13,247 nucleotides of DNA from Acidobacteriota bacterium (GTDB lineage: Bacteria > Acidobacteriota > Blastocatellia > Pyrinomonadales > Pyrinomonadaceae): contig JAHEEZ010000085.1 of NCBI GenBank assembly GCA_024640445.1, positions 1-13,247 of the forward strand, given 5' to 3'. The position numbers and the translations under genes were made by a program. The notes under the pieces are model-generated. The model did not search any database. It was not told the DNA's origin and worked only from the letters and a program-made list of their open reading frames with translations. Below, piece after piece: positions 12,869-13,247 of the stretch; the stretch's first letter is position 1; each line of letters begins with the position of its first letter.

Positions 12869-13247
12869 ACCTATGACGGAGAGGGAAGAAGGGTTAAGAA
12901 GCATGTTCCCTCTACCGGCGAGGTCAAGATCTTCGTCTACAACGCCCGCGGGAAATTGGTTGCTGAGTATTCCACGATCGTCGCATCACAATCCACGGCC
13001 CAGGTAAGCTACCTGACAAACGATCACCTCGGAAGCCCGAGGATCACGACCGACAAGAACGGGAAGGTCTACTCAAGACGAGACTTCATGCCGTTTGGAG
13101 AGGAGATCACGTCAGCACTTACGGCAGAGAGATCTACAAACCTCAACTACCCATCAGTTCTTGACAGCGTCAGGCAGAAGTTTACCGGATATGAAAGGGA
13201 TGAAGAATCCAGTTCAGACTACGCTCGCGCTCGATACCACAGTTATT
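12869..13247 (+). pseudogene. 5'-truncated RHS-repeat/RHS-core protein, running off the window
   Basis: The plus strand is open from here to the window edge (126 residues and one base) and reads as the start of an RHS-associated core. It has TYDGEGRRVKK (YD-repeat style), FVYNARGKLVAEYST, YLTNDHLGSPRITT, a MPFGEEI segment and VRQKFTGYERDEES...ARARY. RHS proteins are large secreted or surface shells that often carry a C-terminal toxin. This frame has no start codon and no upstream YD repeats; going 5' it runs into unrelated sequence and a TAG at 12788-12790. The break coincides with the right inverted repeat of the IS110-type element. It is therefore a gene fragment; whether a C-terminal toxin survives beyond 13247 cannot be seen. 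Confidence 0.7.

Noticed and set aside
12661..12876. Small frame with a TFTYDGRLVAYTY segment resembling a YD repeat
   Set aside because: It is out of frame with the RHS core that follows, has no further RHS features, and overlaps the hairpins of the element leader. The resemblance is too short to support a gene.

Overview
The window looks like chromosome from a Gram-negative (diderm, LPS-making) bacterium with moderately high GC. Acidobacteriota, class Blastocatellia or close kin, is my best guess. The reasons are an LpxD of E. coli-like layout, an NtrY/NtrX pair, an exported DinB-fold protein, RHS-core sequence of the 'NDHLGSPRI' type, and many copies of AACCGCAGAG-type intergenic repeats. 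This is inference from protein style and repeats, not a database result.

Bases 1-10100 are ordinary, densely coding chromosome. A CPBP (CAAX-type) membrane protease (1-852, minus, cut by the window edge) is divergent from an NtrY-like sensor kinase (940-3132) and its NtrX-like sigma-54 response regulator (3226-4581). A secreted DinB-superfamily protein (4627-5160) follows. It is convergent with a three-gene minus-strand group: priA (6955-9438), lpxD (5836-6879, with its own promoter) and msrB (5348-5818, 17 bp behind lpxD). The convergent gap 5161-5347 holds a large imperfect hairpin and a second perfect palindrome. A small membrane-anchored protein of unknown function (9588-10100) diverges from priA.

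Bases 10101 to about 10980 carry no gene. They hold a tandem composite repeat: two full units (period about 340-377 bp) and a truncated third. Each unit is assembled from short palindromes, a CATTGACCAATG motif and a 24-bp periodic array. One hairpin keeps perfect pairing between copies through two compensatory base-pair changes.

From about 10981 to 12865 lies an IS110-superfamily element. It has a 482-aa DEDD recombinase on the minus strand with a strong Shine-Dalgarno, a terminator over its stop codon facing incoming plus-strand transcription, and a roughly 350-bp non-coding leader with a 10-bp stem. An 11-bp inverted repeat (ATGAAAAGGTC) flanks it. The leader is where a bridge RNA would lie in IS110-group elements. 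Immediately outside the right repeat, an RHS-core reading frame resumes with no start or upstream part, so the RHS gene is 5'-truncated at the element edge. The most interesting part of the window is 10101-13247: a structured repeat array, an IS110-type element with putative guide RNA region beside it, and a broken RHS gene.
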